64,000 nucleotides of DNA from Paenibacillus sp. FSL H7-0326 (GTDB lineage Bacteria; Bacillota; Bacilli; Paenibacillales; Paenibacillaceae), in assembly GCF_001955535.1 (NCBI RefSeq), contig NZ_MPVN01000002.1:248001-312000 (forward strand), read 5' to 3'. A program made the translations under genes and the position numbers. Positions 44,171 through 53,575 of this stretch are shown here, piece after piece. Positions within the stretch are counted from its first letter, which is position 1. Each line of letters opens with the position of its first letter. A model generated the notes under the pieces. That model did not search any database. It was not told where the DNA came from and worked only from the letters and a program-made list of their open reading frames with translations.

Positions 44171-45203
44171 ACTCTCCCGTCTTCTGTATAAGCTGTGTCA
44201 ATTTATCGGATGCTTTACCGGAATCAATGGCATTTTTGGCCAAGTGAACCCCTTCTGCGATACTTCCTGCAAGTCCTGCTACATAGATGGAAGCCCCTGC
44301 GTTTGCAAGAACGATATCCCGATATCCTCCCTGCTCGCCGGAGAGCACACGTTTAATAATGTCTGCATTCTCAGTAGCTGTTCCTCCAAGGACCTGCTGC
44401 AAAGGATATACCTTAAGTCCCAGATCATCAGGGTGAATATCATAGGTTTGAACAGCTCCATCCTTTAATTCCGATATCTTCGTCCGGTCTGAAATACTAA
44501 TCTCATCAAGTCCATCATAGCTTGCTACGACGAGTGCCCGTTTCAGTCCAAGTCTGCCGAGCGATTCCGCAATGGCTTCTGTTCTGGTTACGTCATATAC
44601 CCCGAGTACTTGCCGGTCTGCTCCAGCTGGATTGGTAAGCGGCCCAAGCAGATTAAAGATCGTCCTTACCCCCAGTTCCTTACGCGGTGCAGCCGCATAC
44701 TTCATGGAAGGATGATATACCTGAGCGAATAAAAAACAAATATTGATCGCATCCAGGCAGTCTCTCGCCTGCTCTTGATTCAGATGAATGTTAACTCCTA
44801 GTGCTTCGAGTACATCCGCACTCCCTGCTCTTCCGCTTGCAGAACGGTTCCCGTGCTTCGCAACCCGTACGGATAAAGAGGAGGCGATGATGGCGGAAGC
44901 CGTTGAAATATTGAATTTGCTGATCCCTGATCCCCCGGTTCCACAGGTATCCAGCAGATTGTTCTGCTCTGTGTGGACTCTCGAACAGGATTCTCGCATT
45001 GCTTCAGCAAATCCAGTAATTTCATCAACCGTTTCTCCTTTTAGCCGCAGAGCCGTCAGCAGTCCGCCGATTTGTGCTGCAGTCGCTTCTCCGCTCATAA
45101 TGTGACCCATGACATTCCTTGCTTCAATCTGCGTTAGATCTTTGCCTTCCATGATGCTCATGAGGCCTTGCTGAACAGCATTTCCTGTGATGATGGTGCT
45201 CAT
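44154..45203 (-). CDS. trpD: Anthranilate phosphoribosyltransferase
   Basis: Second step of the pathway. 349 residues from ATG 45203, six bases after GGAGGAG; the longer frame (to 45296) overlaps trpE in another frame. PRPP-binding LLDTCGTGGSGISKFNIST and KHGNRSASGRAGSADVLEALG. No glutamine amidotransferase domain is fused. Confidence 0.97.
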   Translation of the reverse strand: MSTIITGNAVQQGLMSIMEGKDLTQIEARNVMGHIMSGEATAAQIGGLLTALRLKGETVDEITGFAEAMRESCSRVHTEQNNLLDTCGTGGSGISKFNISTASAIIASSLSVRVAKHGNRSASGRAGSADVLEALGVNIHLNQEQARDCLDAINICFLFAQVYHPSMKYAAAPRKELGVRTIFNLLGPLTNPAGADRQVLGVYDVTRTEAIAESLGRLGLKRALVVASYDGLDEISISDRTKISELKDGAVQTYDIHPDDLGLKVYPLQQVLGGTATENADIIKRVLSGEQGGYRDIVLANAGASIYVAGLAGSIAEGVHLAKNAIDSGKASDKLTQLIQKTGEYEYVS

Positions 45204-45219
45204 CGTGATCTCCTCCTTA

Positions 45220-46770
45220 TCAGTTAGATGTATAAATATAGTCTTGATTCGCGTAGTTCTGTGGCACAGCTGCTTTTGGAAACATTTGTTCAGCATATCG
45301 AATTGCCGTTAGAAGTGCCTTCGCTTTGTTTACTGTCTCTTCATATTCCATCTCGGGAACCGAATCCCAGACGATGCCAGCCCCTGCCTGAACATAGGCC
45401 TTGCCTTCCTTGAATATAATCGTGCGAATCGTGATACAGGAGTCCATATTCCCGCTGAAGCCTAAGTATCCGATCGCTCCAGCATAGGCACCACGTGCTT
45501 CACGCTCCAGCTCTGCAATGATCTGCATGGCTCTCAGCTTCGGTGCACCGGATACAGTACCTGCCGGTAGACAGGATAGAAAAGCATCAAAGAAATCCTT
45601 ATCCTCCCTTATCGTACCGGATACATTCGTCACCATATGCATGACGTGCGAGTATTTCTCAATCTCCATAAATGAATCGCATTTTACGGTTCCAAACTGA
45701 CTGACCTTTCCGATATCATTACGGCCGAGATCAACGAGCATCAGGTGCTCTGCACGTTCCTTCTCGTCCTGAAGCAGGTCTTGAGCTAGACGCTCATCTT
45801 CCGCAGCTGTTGCTCCTCTCGGTCTCGTGCCAGCGATTGGCCTAGTTTGAACCCTTCCGCCGTCGACCTTGACAAGCGCTTCTGGCGAGGTGCCCACGAT
45901 TACTTCTTCTCCAAGCTTTAAATAATACATATACGGTGATGGATTCAGTGTTCTAAGCACCCGGTATACCTGAAGCGGAGATACCTCGGTCTCAATATGA
46001 AAGCGCTGGGACAGCACTACTTGAAAAATATCCCCTGCACGGATATATTCCTTAGCCTGTTCAACATTGGAAATAAACTGATCTTTTGTCAGATTCGACT
46101 TCACATCACCAAGTTCCACCCCATTTGGCATAGAATGACGATTGGCATTTTCCTTCGGTCCTTCATCCGCTAATATCCTTGCGAGCTTCTCCAGCTTCTG
46201 ATCCACTAGCTGATAATTACGCAGAATATCCTCATCCCGATCCCCTGGTGCTACATGAACGTTGCCTATTAACAGCAGCTGCTGCTTCACATGGTCAAAT
46301 ACAATGACCTGGTCGCAGAACATAAACTGAATATCATCCATCTGAAGATCATCAACCGCATGCTTCGGCAGCTTCTCGTAATACTGCAGCAGGTCATATC
46401 CGAAAAAACCGATCGCTCCGCCCGTAAACGGCGGCAATCCGTCCACCATAGGACTTCGGTACTGCCTGAGCAGCGCCTTTAGCTCTTCTATCGGCTTGCC
46501 TTCCATTTGTTGTCTTCGTCCATCGTGCTCTACAGTAATAACTCCGTTCTTACCGGAGATCGTAATGAAAGGATCGGTGCCGATAAATGAATATCTCGCC
46601 CAATTGCTCCCGCCTTCCACACTCTCTAGCAAAAATGCGTATTCCTGCTCTGCGAACCGGCTGAATAATCGGATGGGTGTCTCCATATCAGCAAGAATTC
46701 GCTTAACGACAGGAATCAGATTATATTCCCTGGCTTGCCTAAGTACCTCTTGTGCTTCTATATTCAACAT
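45220..46770 (-). CDS. trpE: Anthranilate synthase component I
   Basis: Converts chorismate to anthranilate with an amidotransferase partner. 516 residues. N-terminal feedback-site LLESVEGGSNWARYSFIG; C-terminal chorismate-binding core PLQVYRVLRTLNPSPYMYYL, RPIAGTRPRG, DLGRNDIGKVS and LPAGTVSGAPKLRAM. trpG is absent from the operon, as in B. subtilis, where PabA serves both pathways. Follows a 410-nt leader with TRAP-type repeats and a terminator. Confidence 0.97.
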   Translation of the reverse strand: MLNIEAQEVLRQAREYNLIPVVKRILADMETPIRLFSRFAEQEYAFLLESVEGGSNWARYSFIGTDPFITISGKNGVITVEHDGRRQQMEGKPIEELKALLRQYRSPMVDGLPPFTGGAIGFFGYDLLQYYEKLPKHAVDDLQMDDIQFMFCDQVIVFDHVKQQLLLIGNVHVAPGDRDEDILRNYQLVDQKLEKLARILADEGPKENANRHSMPNGVELGDVKSNLTKDQFISNVEQAKEYIRAGDIFQVVLSQRFHIETEVSPLQVYRVLRTLNPSPYMYYLKLGEEVIVGTSPEALVKVDGGRVQTRPIAGTRPRGATAAEDERLAQDLLQDEKERAEHLMLVDLGRNDIGKVSQFGTVKCDSFMEIEKYSHVMHMVTNVSGTIREDKDFFDAFLSCLPAGTVSGAPKLRAMQIIAELEREARGAYAGAIGYLGFSGNMDSCITIRTIIFKEGKAYVQAGAGIVWDSVPEMEYEETVNKAKALLTAIRYAEQMFPKAAVPQNYANQDYIYTSN

Positions 46771-46835
46771 CCTTAAAACACTCCCTTGAGCTTAAGATGG
46801 GCGAAAGATGAAGTTCAAGAAGTATGCGTGTATGC

Positions 46836-46864
46836 AAAAAAACCTCTACGAGACTGTAGAGGTT
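46836..46864 (-). terminator. Terminator hairpin in the trpE leader
   Basis: Minus-strand AACCTCTAC pairs with GTAGAGGTT (perfect nine pairs), then seven T; 65 bases before trpE. It is the probable attenuator. The GTAGAG in the TRAP region could pair with its CTCTAC arm as an antiterminator. Confidence 0.85.
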
Positions 46865-47132
46865 CATTAACGAATATATGAGTATGTAAGCATAAGAAAC
46901 CCAAAGAAAATATACTTACCCTATAGTGATTACGCCAATAACATCAGTAGCAGAATCTATTATTAATAATCCTGTACTTACAGCTAATCAGGGTATCTAT
47001 ATTCTTATTCTTCCTGTTTCTCAACTCTTCAAAGGCCTTGCCTTATGCTTAAAGGCCAAGGACTTCTCCCATTTCATCAGCCATGCTACCGTCATGCCTT
47101 ATGCACTGCCGGCCACAGCCTTCTGATAATGG

Positions 47133-47183
47133 CTAAGCTCTGCTCTACTCATCAAACGTCTTAACTCTTCTCATCTCTGCTAC
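47133..47183 (-). promoter_or_regulatory. TRAP-binding (G/U)AG repeat array at the 5' end of the trp leader
   Basis: Eight perfect triplets in two blocks with two-base spacers: TAG, GAG, GAG, GAG and then, after 14 bases, GAG, GAG, GAG, TAG. The intervening segment holds an imperfect AAG. TRAP, an 11-subunit ring, binds about eleven GAG/UAG triplets spaced by two or three bases in the B. subtilis trp leader. The trans factor mtrB is encoded at 57440-57664 in this window. The array begins almost at the predicted transcription start. Confidence 0.82.
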
Positions 47184-47188
47184 AGTTC

Positions 47189-47217
47189 ACTATACATAGT
47201 TTAACTCGTTTTGGCAA
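47189..47217 (-). promoter_or_regulatory. Promoter of the trp operon
   Basis: Minus-strand -35 TTGCCA (47212-47217), 17-base spacer, -10 TATAGT (47189-47194). Start near 47182. Located between aroH and the TRAP array. Confidence 0.65.
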
Positions 47218-47232
47218 GGTTCTATTTACCCT

Positions 47233-47613
47233 TTAGCTTTCAGCGGAAGCAGCCAAATCTGGACGCAGTGCCTTCGCACCGTTTAAATAAACATGCTGAA
47301 TTTCCTTCTGTGATTTCGCTGTATTCACATGGAACATAAAGCGAATGCACTTCTCCAGTGCCCCTTTGACAGGAACCTCCAGGGAGCACATTAAGGGCAC
47401 AAGCTCCCATCCATCCAGCTCACGGATCGCTTTGGCTGGAAATGCAGCATCAAGATCTTGCGTAAGTGTAATCCATACACTGCAGATTGCTTCCGGCTCA
47501 AGCTGATTACGTTCTACGATCTCTTCAAGCAGCTTCGAAGTTTCCTTCATGATTTCAACTTCCGTGTTGCTCGTTACCGTCGTTGCCCCACGTATACCTC
47601 TTGTGTACATCAT
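47233..47613 (-). CDS. aroH: Chorismate mutase, AroH class
   Basis: Rearranges chorismate to prephenate. 126 residues, the AroH trimeric-barrel type rather than AroQ: TRGIRGATTV at the start (active-site Arg), AICSVWITLTQDLDAAFPAKAIR, and the basic FMFHVN and C-terminal HVYLNGAKALRPD. ATG 47613 overlaps the aroB stop by four bases. In B. subtilis the order aroF-aroB-aroH-trpE is the same. Confidence 0.96.
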   Translation of the reverse strand: MMYTRGIRGATTVTSNTEVEIMKETSKLLEEIVERNQLEPEAICSVWITLTQDLDAAFPAKAIRELDGWELVPLMCSLEVPVKGALEKCIRFMFHVNTAKSQKEIQHVYLNGAKALRPDLAASAES

Positions 47614-48713
47614 ACGTTTACTCCTCTTTCCTTCAGCCCATCTATAACATCCCTGACGTCCTGTACCCGAACATCATTCGCAACGACAACTTCACCGATC
47701 TTGGTCGGGATGATAAAGACCATTAGGCCTTCTCTAAATTTTTTGTCATGCATCATGGCAGCCAGAATATCATCTGTACTGATGTCTGCCGGAAGTGAAG
47801 TCGGCAGATTCAATGCTTCAAGCATGCGCTTGGTCGTAGTGTATAGCGCCGGATCAGCTCCTCTTAATACTCCGAGCTGTGCGGCACCAACCATCCCGAT
47901 CGAGATCGCCTCACCATGAAGAAATTTGCCATAACCTGCGATCGCTTCAATCGCATGACCAATTGTGTGACCCAAGTTAAGCGTTGCCCGAATCCCATTT
48001 TCTCTTTCGTCCTGGGATACGATATCTGCCTTGATCGAACAGCCGCGCAGCAACCCATACACAAGTGAGTCCTTATCTAAGGAGAGCAGCTTATTCGCAT
48101 GCTCTTCACACCAGTAGGCAAAATCCTCGTCTTGAATCAGTCCGTGCTTCAGCATTTCTGCAAGACCTGCCGAAACTTCCCGTGGAGGCAGCGTCTTCAG
48201 CGTATCCACATCATACAGAACAAACTCAGGTTGGTGGAATGCACCGATAATATTTTTGGCAAGCGGATGGTTGACCGCTACCTTACCCCCTACACTGCTG
48301 TCATGAGCAAGGATTGTTGTCGGAATCTGCACAAATCGAACCCCACGCATATATGTAGCGGCTACGAAGCCAGCCAGATCACCGACGACTCCTCCGCCAA
48401 GGGCTAGAATAGCCGAGCTTCGATCAAGACCTCCTTCGATCGCAAGGGTCATCATTTCCGTGTAAACGGAGAGAGACTTGGACGTCTCTCCGCTCTGAAC
48501 CACGGCGGATACAACCTTGTAGCCTTCTTGCTCTAAGGAATCCTTTACAATCTGCAAATAATGCGGTGCTATTTGATCATCCGTAATAACCATGATCGGA
48601 CTCTTGCTGCTTACTCCGTGCTGAGCCAGTTGGCTGCCTGTCTTAGCAAGCAGACCGCTTCCAATATAAATAGGGTATGAACGCTCGCCCAGGTCAACAT
48701 TCAGCGTCTTCAT
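47610..48713 (-). CDS. aroB: 3-dehydroquinate synthase
   Basis: Second step of the shikimate pathway, NAD-dependent. 367 residues. ALGGGVVGDLAGFVAATYMRGV, VGGKVAVNHPLAKNIIGAFHQP and the zinc ligands in LNLGHTIGHAIE and FLHGEAISIGM. Two bases after aroC and coupled to aroH. Confidence 0.97.
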   Translation of the reverse strand: MKTLNVDLGERSYPIYIGSGLLAKTGSQLAQHGVSSKSPIMVITDDQIAPHYLQIVKDSLEQEGYKVVSAVVQSGETSKSLSVYTEMMTLAIEGGLDRSSAILALGGGVVGDLAGFVAATYMRGVRFVQIPTTILAHDSSVGGKVAVNHPLAKNIIGAFHQPEFVLYDVDTLKTLPPREVSAGLAEMLKHGLIQDEDFAYWCEEHANKLLSLDKDSLVYGLLRGCSIKADIVSQDERENGIRATLNLGHTIGHAIEAIAGYGKFLHGEAISIGMVGAAQLGVLRGADPALYTTTKRMLEALNLPTSLPADISTDDILAAMMHDKKFREGLMVFIIPTKIGEVVVANDVRVQDVRDVIDGLKERGVNV

Positions 48714-48715
48714 GA

Positions 48716-49885
48716 TTAGTAACGCTCCAATTGTGCATTATAGTTATCCAGATTGGCTCTGATCTCCTCAATGGAATCTCCGCCGAATTTCTCCAGAAAC
48801 GCCTTGGCAATCTCCCAGGCAACCACATGCTCCATGACTACACTCGCAGCAGGAACTGCGCAAGCATCCGAACGTTCCACTTGAGCCGTGAATGGCTCTT
48901 TCGTATCAATATCGACACTTTGCAGTGGCTTGTATAACGTAGGAATCGGCTTCATTACACCGCGTACTACGACAGGCATGCCGTTCGTCACACCGCCCTC
49001 AAACCCTCCCAGGCGATTGGATGCACGATGGTATCCCTTATCCTCAATGTACAGGATTTCATCATGGACCTGTGAACCCGGAATCGTACCCGCTTCAAAT
49101 CCAATACCGATCTCGACACCCTTGAAGGCATTAATTGACATGACGGCCTGTGCAATACGTCCATCAAGCTTACGATCATACTGTACATAGCTTCCAAGCC
49201 CGACAGGAACACCTTCCACGATACATTCTACAATGCCGCCAATGGAGTCCCCATCTTTCTTGATCTGATCAATGTAAGCTTCCATCTTCTTCTCTGTTTC
49301 AGGATCGGTTACACGAACTGAGGAAGCTTCTGTACGGCTGCGCAGCTCTTCGATCGGGAGTTCCTCATACGGAGCTTCGATCTCACCGATTCGCAGCACG
49401 CGGCCGGCAATTTGTATCCCGAACTCAGCCAGAAGCTGACGTGCAATGGCTCCCACCGCCACTCGTACCGTCGTTTCCCGAGCACTGGAGCGCTCAAGCA
49501 CATTTCTGAGATCCTTCAGATTGTATTTAAGTCCACCATTCAGATCTGCATGTCCTGGCCTTGGACGATGGATTCTACGCTTCTCTTCATCAGTGCCTTC
49601 AATCGGCTCAATGTTCATAATATTACGCCAGTGCGTCCAGTCCTTATTCTCAACGACCAGTGCTACCGGCGCTCCTGTTGTATATCCATGGCGTATACCG
49701 CCAACAAATTCAGCTGTGTCCTTCTCTATTTGCATCCGACGCCCGCGTCCGTACCCCTTCTGGCGGCGATGCAGCTGAAAATTCAGCTCCTCAAAATCTA
49801 CTTTCATATTACTTGGAAGTCCCTCTACGATTGCTGTCAATTGGGGTCCGTGCGTTTCCCCTGCGGTTAAATAACGAAGACTCAT
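48716..49885 (-). CDS. aroC: Chorismate synthase
   Basis: Makes chorismate from EPSP using reduced FMN. 389 residues; called aroF in B. subtilis. [16 protein letters not shown] at the start, [23 protein letters not shown] and the later [15 protein letters not shown] segment. First gene of aroC-aroB-aroH, with a good promoter at 49945-49973. Confidence 0.97.
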   Translation of the reverse strand: MSLRYLTAGETHGPQLTAIVEGLPSNMKVDFEELNFQLHRRQKGYGRGRRMQIEKDTAEFVGGIRHGYTTGAPVALVVENKDWTHWRNIMNIEPIEGTDEEKRRIHRPRPGHADLNGGLKYNLKDLRNVLERSSARETTVRVAVGAIARQLLAEFGIQIAGRVLRIGEIEAPYEELPIEELRSRTEASSVRVTDPETEKKMEAYIDQIKKDGDSIGGIVECIVEGVPVGLGSYVQYDRKLDGRIAQAVMSINAFKGVEIGIGFEAGTIPGSQVHDEILYIEDKGYHRASNRLGGFEGGVTNGMPVVVRGVMKPIPTLYKPLQSVDIDTKEPFTAQVERSDACAVPAASVVMEHVVAWEIAKAFLEKFGGDSIEEIRANLDNYNAQLERY

Positions 49886-49944
49886 AATACGTTCCCCCTT
49901 TATACTGTTAAGCTTTAAACTGCTAAAATGTTTAATCTTTGATC

Positions 49945-49973
49945 ATTATAGTATAGCATGTTATGTTTGACAA
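49945..49973 (-). promoter_or_regulatory. Promoter of aroC-aroB-aroH
   Basis: Minus-strand -35 TTGTCA (49968-49973), 17-base spacer, -10 TATAAT (49945-49950), 60 bases before aroC. Confidence 0.7.
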
Positions 49974-50023
49974 GAATGGATCTGTTTTCGCCCCATTCCA
50001 GTTATGCGAATGGGGATATATGA

Positions 50024-50060
50024 AGAAACGCCTATCCTCATAACGGGACAGGCGTTTCTT
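50024..50060 (-). terminator. Terminator after the 59-residue gene
   Basis: Minus-strand AAACGCCTgTCC pairs with GGAtAGGCGTTT, ending in TTCTT. Fair stem, short T run. Confidence 0.75.
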
Positions 50061-50071
50061 TATATGCTCCA

Positions 50072-50251
50072 TTACTTGCCAGTCGTTAGTCCAGCCCGCC
50101 ATGACAGCTCATGACGATCAGCATCAGACTGAGACTTGATCTCACCAAGCATCCGCTCCATTTGAGTCGTGTCCAGCCCGATGATCTGGGCACACTCCCG
50201 GATATTGATTAGCCCTTGTCTATATGCAGTGATTACCGTTCTTTTGTCCAT
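50072..50251 (-). CDS. Small helix-turn-helix-like protein of unknown function
   Basis: 59 residues, start ATG preceded by GGGGG at eight bases. The segment LINIRECAQIIGLDTTQMERMLGEIK looks like a helix-turn-helix, and the N-terminus is basic. Frame, ribosome site and a following terminator support a real gene between cheR and aroC. Family not recognised; a DNA-binding role is a guess. Confidence 0.7.
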   Translation of the reverse strand: MDKRTVITAYRQGLINIRECAQIIGLDTTQMERMLGEIKSQSDADRHELSWRAGLTTGK

Positions 50252-50318
50252 TCTTTTACCCCCAAAAAGTCTTTACGCAGATAGTTCCAGTATTGGGCAA
50301 TTCATACTAGAACTATAC

Positions 50319-51119
50319 TTAAATAGACTTTTGGTAAAAAAAGGTGTCTGCCGAAACCAAGTTATATTGAGCGGGAGAAAAGATCTGCTCTGTGCTTCCC
50401 ACGAACAATACCCCGCCCGGTCTAAGCGCCTTGGCGAACTTTTGATACAGTAAATGCTTCGCCTCTTCCGTAAAATAAATCATGACATTTCGGCAAACGA
50501 TGAGATCAAAACCTTCCTCAAATGTATCAGACAGCAAGTTCTGCTTGCTAAAGCGCACCGCCTGTTTCAGCCTGCGATCAATATGAAACTGAAGCCCATC
50601 CTCTGTAAAGTAACGTCTGCACACGGACTCAGGCACTTCTCTCAGTGAACGCTCCAGATATGTACCCTTGCTGGCTCTGGCCAGAGCCCCTTCATCAATA
50701 TCAGTTGCGAGCAATTCCGTCTGACTTAACAAGCCCAACATATCAACAATCATAGCCAATGTATACGGCTCTTCGCCTGTAGAACAAGCGGCACTCCAGA
50801 TCTTGAGCTTCTGTTGATCCCGGGTCAGGCTGGGCAGAATGCGATCCTTAAGTACTTCCCATCTGTTCCGGTTCCGCCAAAATTCAGAGACATTGATGGT
50901 CATTCGATCCAGAAATTCAAGAAATAAAGCTTTGTTGCGGGTCATTTCCTCAAAAAAGGATGCAAAGCTCTCATGCCCGTGCTTGTTACGAAGCGTCGTA
51001 AGTCTTCGTTTCATTTGGGCTTCTTTGTATTGCGAAAGATCAATACCCGTGGCCTGTTTTACATTACGAACAAATAGCAAGTAATCGGATTGCGTAGTTT
51101 CCATCTCTAGATTGGACAC
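50319..51119 (-). CDS. cheR: CheR-type protein-glutamate methyltransferase
   Basis: 266 residues. N-terminal helical domain (YLLFVRNVKQATGIDLSQYKEAQMKRRL) and SAM-binding catalytic domain with IWSAACSTGEEPYTLAM (SAM motif), LATDIDEGAL and VCRNVMIYF. Methylates chemoreceptors. As in B. subtilis it stands between ndk and aroF with no other chemotaxis genes nearby. Confidence 0.95.
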   Translation of the reverse strand: MSNLEMETTQSDYLLFVRNVKQATGIDLSQYKEAQMKRRLTTLRNKHGHESFASFFEEMTRNKALFLEFLDRMTINVSEFWRNRNRWEVLKDRILPSLTRDQQKLKIWSAACSTGEEPYTLAMIVDMLGLLSQTELLATDIDEGALARASKGTYLERSLREVPESVCRRYFTEDGLQFHIDRRLKQAVRFSKQNLLSDTFEEGFDLIVCRNVMIYFTEEAKHLLYQKFAKALRPGGVLFVGSTEQIFSPAQYNLVSADTFFYQKSI

Positions 51120-51155
51120 ATGAAACCTTCTTTCTTAGGAAAAGAACCGCACATT

Positions 51156-51599
51156 TTATGTCCAGACAGCAATCGTTTTATCATAAGCAACCAGTTCTTC
51201 TTCTGCAAAGAAATTACGGAGCTCTCTGGCCGCACTCTCTGGGGAATCAGAGCCATGAATCAAATTATGTGGAGTGATCGCCGCAAAGTCTCCCCGAATC
51301 GTGCCAGGAAGCGCTTCTTTCACATTTGTCTTGCCGATGAGCATCCGTGATAGAGTGATGATGTCTTCACCTTCCCATACCATCGCAAATACAGGTCCGG
51401 AAGTAATGAAGGACACCAAGTCATCAAAGAAAGGCTTGCCATCATGCTCAGCGTAGTGACGTTTAGCTTGTTCATCTGTGACCTGTACAAATTTCCCTGC
51501 CACCAGCTTAAACCCCTTGTCCTCAAACCGGCTAATAATACGTCCAATCAATCCACGCTGAACCCCATCTGGTTTCACCATTAAAAAAGTACGCTCCAT
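51156..51599 (-). CDS. ndk: Nucleoside diphosphate kinase
   Basis: 147 residues. [18 protein letters not shown] at the start and the phospho-accepting histidine in [12 protein letters not shown]. Balances NTP and dNTP pools. Lies between hepT and cheR as in B. subtilis. Confidence 0.97.
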   Translation of the reverse strand: MERTFLMVKPDGVQRGLIGRIISRFEDKGFKLVAGKFVQVTDEQAKRHYAEHDGKPFFDDLVSFITSGPVFAMVWEGEDIITLSRMLIGKTNVKEALPGTIRGDFAAITPHNLIHGSDSPESAARELRNFFAEEELVAYDKTIAVWT

Positions 51600-51630
51600 C
51601 GTCTATTCCCTCCAGGCTTTGTTTAAGAAT

Positions 51631-51690
51631 CAGGGCGTATCTTAAACTCAAAAAACAAATTTCACTCCAGTGAGTTATAAGACACGCCCC
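51631..51690. repeat. 60-bp imperfect inverted repeat between hepT and ndk
   Basis: AGGGCGTATCTTAAACTCA (51632-51650) is inverted as TGAGTTATAAGACACGCCCC (51671-51690); the loop contains a CACTCCAGTG palindrome. There is no T tract after either arm, so it is not a classic terminator. Could be a miniature element remnant or an mRNA processing structure. Confidence 0.65.
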
Positions 51691-51740
51691 AGCTAGCTGC
51701 ATAATGACTTTCGACTTGCTTTCTTGATGTTCCTGCCAGG

Positions 51741-52715
51741 TTAATATGAACGTTTTACAACAAAATGAGCGATATCCCGTAGATTTTTCTTCGTCTTAAT
51801 GTCAGGAAGTCCTTCCAGTGCATCAAGAGCTTTATTCATATATCGGTCAGCGAGCGCCTCAGCTTTAGCCATTCCACCGCTTTCACGAATCATGCCTACT
51901 GCAGCTTGCACGGACCCCTTGTCTCCATCTTCATGAATCCGATGAATAAGCTGGAGCAGGTCCTCCCGAATACGCTCTTCCTGCAACGCGAAAATAACAG
52001 GTATCGTAATATTGCCCTGAAGCATGTCACTTCCGGGCGGTTTGCCGAGCTGCTTCTCTGTGCCTCTCAGATCAAGCAGATCATCCTGAATCTGAAAGGC
52101 CATGCCTACATTGTAGCCATAGCTGTAGAGTCTTCTGCACACCTCTTTATCGGCACCGGCTGCCACAGCCCCAAGCTGACAGCTGATCGCGATAAGGAGT
52201 GCTGTTTTGCGCCGTATCCGCAGCAAATAGTTACGTACACTTTGATCGGTGTTAAAGAAGTCCCTGATCTGTTCCATTTCGCCAATCGTCATTTGCACCA
52301 TAGCCTTCGCCATCGTCTGATGGATCAGCGGATTAGGCAGCTCCGCTATAATCGACATGGCACGTGCATAGATATAGTCACCCGTATACATCGCGATCCG
52401 GTTGTCCCATTTCGATTTGACGGTAAGCTGTCCTCGTCTTGTTTCCGCATTGTCAATTACATCATCATGAACAAGCGACGAGGAATGGATCAGCTCAAGC
52501 GGAACTGCCACGTGCTTCAATACCTCGATGTCATAGTTCCCAAACTTCCCCCCAAGCAGGACAAAGACCGGTCTAAGCCGTTTGCCGCCTGCTTTAAGCA
52601 AGTGCAGTGACGTTTCGGCAAGCAGAGGCTCACTCGTTTCTACACCGCGGTATAACTCTTTCTCTATATAACTTATATCCTTTTTTAGTGCTGTCAAAAT
52701 ATCAAGTAGTTTCAT
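51741..52715 (-). CDS. hepT: Heptaprenyl diphosphate synthase component II
   Basis: 324 residues, trans-prenyltransferase with both Asp-rich motifs: LVHDDVIDNAETRRG (about 90-104) and FQIQDDLLDLRG. Partner of HepS (component I, 55791-56651); together they make the C35 side chain of menaquinone. Four-base overlap with mqnA. Confidence 0.93.
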   Translation of the reverse strand: MKLLDILTALKKDISYIEKELYRGVETSEPLLAETSLHLLKAGGKRLRPVFVLLGGKFGNYDIEVLKHVAVPLELIHSSSLVHDDVIDNAETRRGQLTVKSKWDNRIAMYTGDYIYARAMSIIAELPNPLIHQTMAKAMVQMTIGEMEQIRDFFNTDQSVRNYLLRIRRKTALLIAISCQLGAVAAGADKEVCRRLYSYGYNVGMAFQIQDDLLDLRGTEKQLGKPPGSDMLQGNITIPVIFALQEERIREDLLQLIHRIHEDGDKGSVQAAVGMIRESGGMAKAEALADRYMNKALDALEGLPDIKTKKNLRDIAHFVVKRSY

Positions 52716-53575
52716 TCCGTCACCCGTATCAGCTTATTCTCATTCCAGAGATCCACCTGGACCTCATGCTCCATGAGACCAAGCTCATGTGCATAACGGA
52801 AATACAGTTGCAGCCCTTGCAACTCATTTTCGCCAAAATCATAAACCAAATTTCTAAAATACGCATACCAATATGCCTCAGAACCGCCAATGTGCTGTAC
52901 TGCATGCTTAACAACGGGTGCAAGATCACGCAGGCTTGCAGTCTTGCTGCTATAAAACGCATCAGCAATCTCTTTGACAGCATCTCCATTGTTGTCCGCG
53001 TAACTTCGATTTACTGCCCACACGGCATAAGTCATCTGGTGCCCAGTATACCGATACCATAACTCACCCAGATCGTAAACATAATAATCATGGTCTGCCC
53101 AGGAAGCTTTGATGGCATGGTCTCCAATAAGCAGAGCAGCATCTGCATTCTCCATCATACTCTCAAGTTCAGGCTCCATCGTAATATAATCAGGATTACC
53201 CTCATAGAACTTCGTCATAATCACTTTGAGCAAATTTACTGAGGTTGCTGAAGTATTGGTCAGTGCAATCGTACGGTTTACGATAGATTCAATGGGTTCC
53301 TTGCTGAATAGCAGAATGGATTTCACTTCTCCCCGGCTGCTGACTGAAATATCCGGTAACAGGAGTAATCGATCCGATGCCATGCCGTATGCAAAGGAAG
53401 ACATCGCACTTAAATCCAGTGATCCTTCATGTATTCGTTCATTCAATCTGGCAGGCACCTCAGTGACCAGCTCTGCCGGATTCGTAAGCGCAGCCGGCTC
53501 GAAGTAGTGATACATAGGCCATGCATTGGTGTAGCTTATTTTTCCGATGGTGGTTACTTGATGTAATTCCTTCAA
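52712..53575 (-). CDS. mqnA: Chorismate dehydratase MqnA (futalosine menaquinone pathway)
   Basis: 287 residues from TTG 53575, which overlaps the ubiX stop (TTGA) behind GGAGGAG. ISYTNAWPMYHYF and LDLSAMSSFAYGMASDRLLLLPD fit the periplasmic-binding-protein-like fold of MqnA. It converts chorismate to 3-enolpyruvylbenzoate. Its presence inside the hepT-menG block shows that menaquinone is made by the futalosine route rather than MenFDHCEB. The end overlaps hepT. Confidence 0.9.
   Translation of the reverse strand: MKELHQVTTIGKISYTNAWPMYHYFEPAALTNPAELVTEVPARLNERIHEGSLDLSAMSSFAYGMASDRLLLLPDISVSSRGEVKSILLFSKEPIESIVNRTIALTNTSATSVNLLKVIMTKFYEGNPDYITMEPELESMMENADAALLIGDHAIKASWADHDYYVYDLGELWYRYTGHQMTYAVWAVNRSYADNNGDAVKEIADAFYSSKTASLRDLAPVVKHAVQHIGGSEAYWYAYFRNLVYDFGENELQGLQLYFRYAHELGLMEHEVQVDLWNENKLIRVTE

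Noticed and set aside
47021..47095. Possible 24-codon leader peptide with two Trp codons (minus strand) in the trp leader
   Set aside because: There is no ribosome site in front of its ATG and it does not overlap the terminator; TRAP repeats and mtrB already explain regulation. Two Trp in 24 residues could be chance.
46926..47126. 66-codon plus-strand frame in the trp leader
   Set aside because: No ribosome site, and the minus strand holds the structured trp leader.
51906..52610. 234-codon plus-strand frame
   Set aside because: Antisense shadow of hepT with no independent support.
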